Source of the DNA: Syntrophaceae bacterium
GTDB taxonomy: Bacteria; Desulfobacterota; Syntrophia; Syntrophales; UBA2192
Assembly (NCBI GenBank): GCA_013177795.1
Contig: JABLXY010000001.1
Span: 1-64,000, forward strand
Direction: 5' to 3'
Length of the DNA: 64,000 nt
Part shown: positions 62,722 through 64,000 of the stretch, in pieces
Numbering within the stretch: position 1 is the first letter of the stretch
How the letters are laid out: every line of letters begins with the position of its first letter
Notes under the pieces: generated by a model
Told to the model about the DNA's origin: nothing
The model's input: only the letters and a program-made list of their open reading frames with translations
The model's database searches: none
Made by a program: the position numbers and the translations under genes

Positions 62722-64000
62722 ATGAATATCACTGTCTTAATGACCTATGCGGCGGCTGTGGTGACGGCCGGGCTGGCTGTCTACGTGGTCTTGCGGGACG
62801 CGAAGAACCCCGTTACCCGTTTCTTCGTGATCGGCATAGCTTTGCTCGTGCTCGAGACGGTCCTTTCCGCCGCGGTCCTTCAGTCCGAGCGTGCTGAGGG
62901 CTTCCTGCTGTGGTATCAGGCAAAGACGATCGCTGCCTCGCTGCTGCCCGGGTGCTGGCTCTTGTTCAGCCTGGCCTACGGCAGGGCAAACTACCGCCAG
63001 ATCCTTGGCCGCTGGCGGTTTGTCGTGATTGTGCTCTTTGTCATTCCCACAGTCCTTGCGGTATTTTTCTGGGGCAACTGGTTCGAGGGGCCGCCCCTGT
63101 TGACCCAGCCGTCCGGTGGGTATCTCGCCCTGGGCTGGGCGGGCTATGTCTGGTCGCTGGCTATAATCGCCGGCGCCATCCTCATCGTGATGAACCTCGA
63201 GCAGACGCTTCGGCATTCAACGGGGCGCAAGCGCTGGCAGATCAAGTTCATGATCATCGGTGTCGGCGCGCTCTTCGGGGTGCGCATCTACAACAGCAGC
63301 CTTGCCATCCTGTTCAACCAGGTCGGGACGGACAACATCGCCCTGAACGCCGGTGTCCTGCTCGCGGCCGATGCTTTCATCGCGAAATCCATTCTGCGGG
63401 ACCGCGGGATGAAGGTCGACATCTACCTGTCGCATACCTTCCTCTACAACTCGATGACGATCATCCTGGTCGGCGCCTACTTCATTGGCGTCGGTCTGCT
63501 TGCCTGGCTGGCGCAGATCTGGATCGGAAGCCAGAGCCTGCCGCTGACGGCCTTTCTCCTGTTCATCGCGATCATGGGCCTTGGCTCGCTCATGTTGTCG
63601 GGCAGCATGCGGCAAAAGAGAAAGAACCTCGTGAGCCGACTGTTCGAGCGGCCGCTTTACGACTATAGGGAGATCTGGTCCCGATTCACGGAAGCCACAT
63701 CCAGTCAGTCCAGCGTGAAGGATCTGGGCACTGCGGTTGTCAACATGGTCTCGGAAACCCTGGATTGCCTCTCCGTAACATTGTGGGCGGCCGACGAGAG
63801 CCGGGATGCTCTCATGTTCGTCGCCTCGACCGCCCTGCCGGAGGACAGGGTCAGGAATATGCGAATGGCGGGGCAGGAGGGGACGGAATTGATGCTGGCC
63901 CTCTGGGACCGGGAAATGCCCGTGGATTTCAACGACGCAAGTGAGGGATGGATCCCCGATTTTCGGGAAGGCCATGTGGAGGCTCTGGAGGAGGCGCGCA
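62722..64000 (+). CDS. prsK: PrsK: XrtA/PEP-CTERM system sensor histidine kinase (3' end outside window)
   Basis: The 426 residues present start MNITVLMTYAAAVVTAGLAV and hold about eight membrane helices to residue 295 (for example CWLLFSLAYGRANYRQILGR, ILVGAYFIGVGLLAWLAQIW). A linker SRLFERPLYDYREIWSRFTE leads into a GAF domain (LCL-type, VVNMVSETLDCLSVTLWAAD). The kinase core lies beyond the window. This layout matches PrsK, which with the sigma-54 activator PrsR controls exosortase-linked genes. The start has only a weak ribosome site. An IS4 element inserted 60 bases upstream may alter its expression. prsR would be expected just beyond 64000. Confidence 0.87.
   Translation, partial: MNITVLMTYAAAVVTAGLAVYVVLRDAKNPVTRFFVIGIALLVLETVLSAAVLQSERAEGFLLWYQAKTIAASLLPGCWLLFSLAYGRANYRQILGRWRFVVIVLFVIPTVLAVFFWGNWFEGPPLLTQPSGGYLALGWAGYVWSLAIIAGAILIVMNLEQTLRHSTGRKRWQIKFMIIGVGALFGVRIYNSSLAILFNQVGTDNIALNAGVLLAADAFIAKSILRDRGMKVDIYLSHTFLYNSMTIILVGAYFIGVGLLAWLAQIWIGSQSLPLTAFLLFIAIMGLGSLMLSGSMRQKRKNLVSRLFERPLYDYREIWSRFTEATSSQSSVKDLGTAVVNMVSETLDCLSVTLWAADESRDALMFVASTALPEDRVRNMRMAGQEGTELMLALWDREMPVDFNDASEGWIPDFREGHVEALEEAR

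Overview
The window reads as a chromosomal segment of an anaerobic, probably syntrophic, Deltaproteobacterium-like organism (Desulfobacterota, perhaps near Syntrophus or Smithella). This is an inference from two things: a GC-rich fatty-acid/acyl-CoA degradation block with a glutaconate-type CoA-transferase, and a complete exosortase A (XrtA/EpsH) exopolysaccharide locus. No rRNA, tRNA or CRISPR array was seen.

Region 1 (1-9.6 kb, GC-rich): a B12-binding radical SAM protein, then an acyl-CoA catabolic block: alpha/beta hydrolase, acyl-CoA ligase, a frameshifted enoyl-CoA hydratase and an intact second hydratase on the + strand. Facing them on the - strand are a two-subunit CoA-transferase and an acyl-CoA dehydrogenase. 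Together they can activate, dehydrogenate and hydrate an acyl substrate.

Region 2 (10.3-26 kb): the conserved XrtA core: TPR lipoprotein PrsT, polysaccharide export protein, beta-barrel outer-membrane protein, chain-length determinant, AAA ATPase, tyrosine autokinase, a frameshifted initiating sugar transferase, acyl carrier protein, acyl-AMP ligase, PP-loop amidotransferase and metallophosphoesterase. Nine of the gaps here are filled with degenerate 9-bp repeats (consensus GAAYAGACN). A strong sigma-54 (-24/-12) match lies upstream of the export gene.

Region 3 (26-51.7 kb, visibly more A/T-rich): the variable glycan region: two asparagine-synthase-like amidotransferases, a second PP-loop protein, two polysaccharide deacetylases, SGNH-like hydrolase, exosortase XrtA, three hexapeptide acyltransferases, five glycosyltransferases, three GNAT/CelD-type acyltransferases, Wzx flippase, PaaK-like ligase and a Wzy/O-ligase-like membrane protein. 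This suggests an exported, amidated and acylated polysaccharide.

Region 4 (51.7-64 kb): a mosaic, partly decaying region. It has three paralogous secreted proteins in which a TIG/IPT-like domain appears to be split by a jelly-roll-like insert. The first sits behind a near-perfect sigma-54 promoter. Interleaved are decayed IS630- and IS481-type elements, broken deacetylase and acyltransferase genes, one more glycosyltransferase, and an intact IS4-type element with an 18-bp inverted repeat and a 9-bp target duplication. The window ends inside prsK, the sensor kinase known to act with PrsR and RpoN in exosortase systems. The secreted paralogs, sigma-54 promoters, exosortase and PrsK together look like one regulated extracellular-matrix system.
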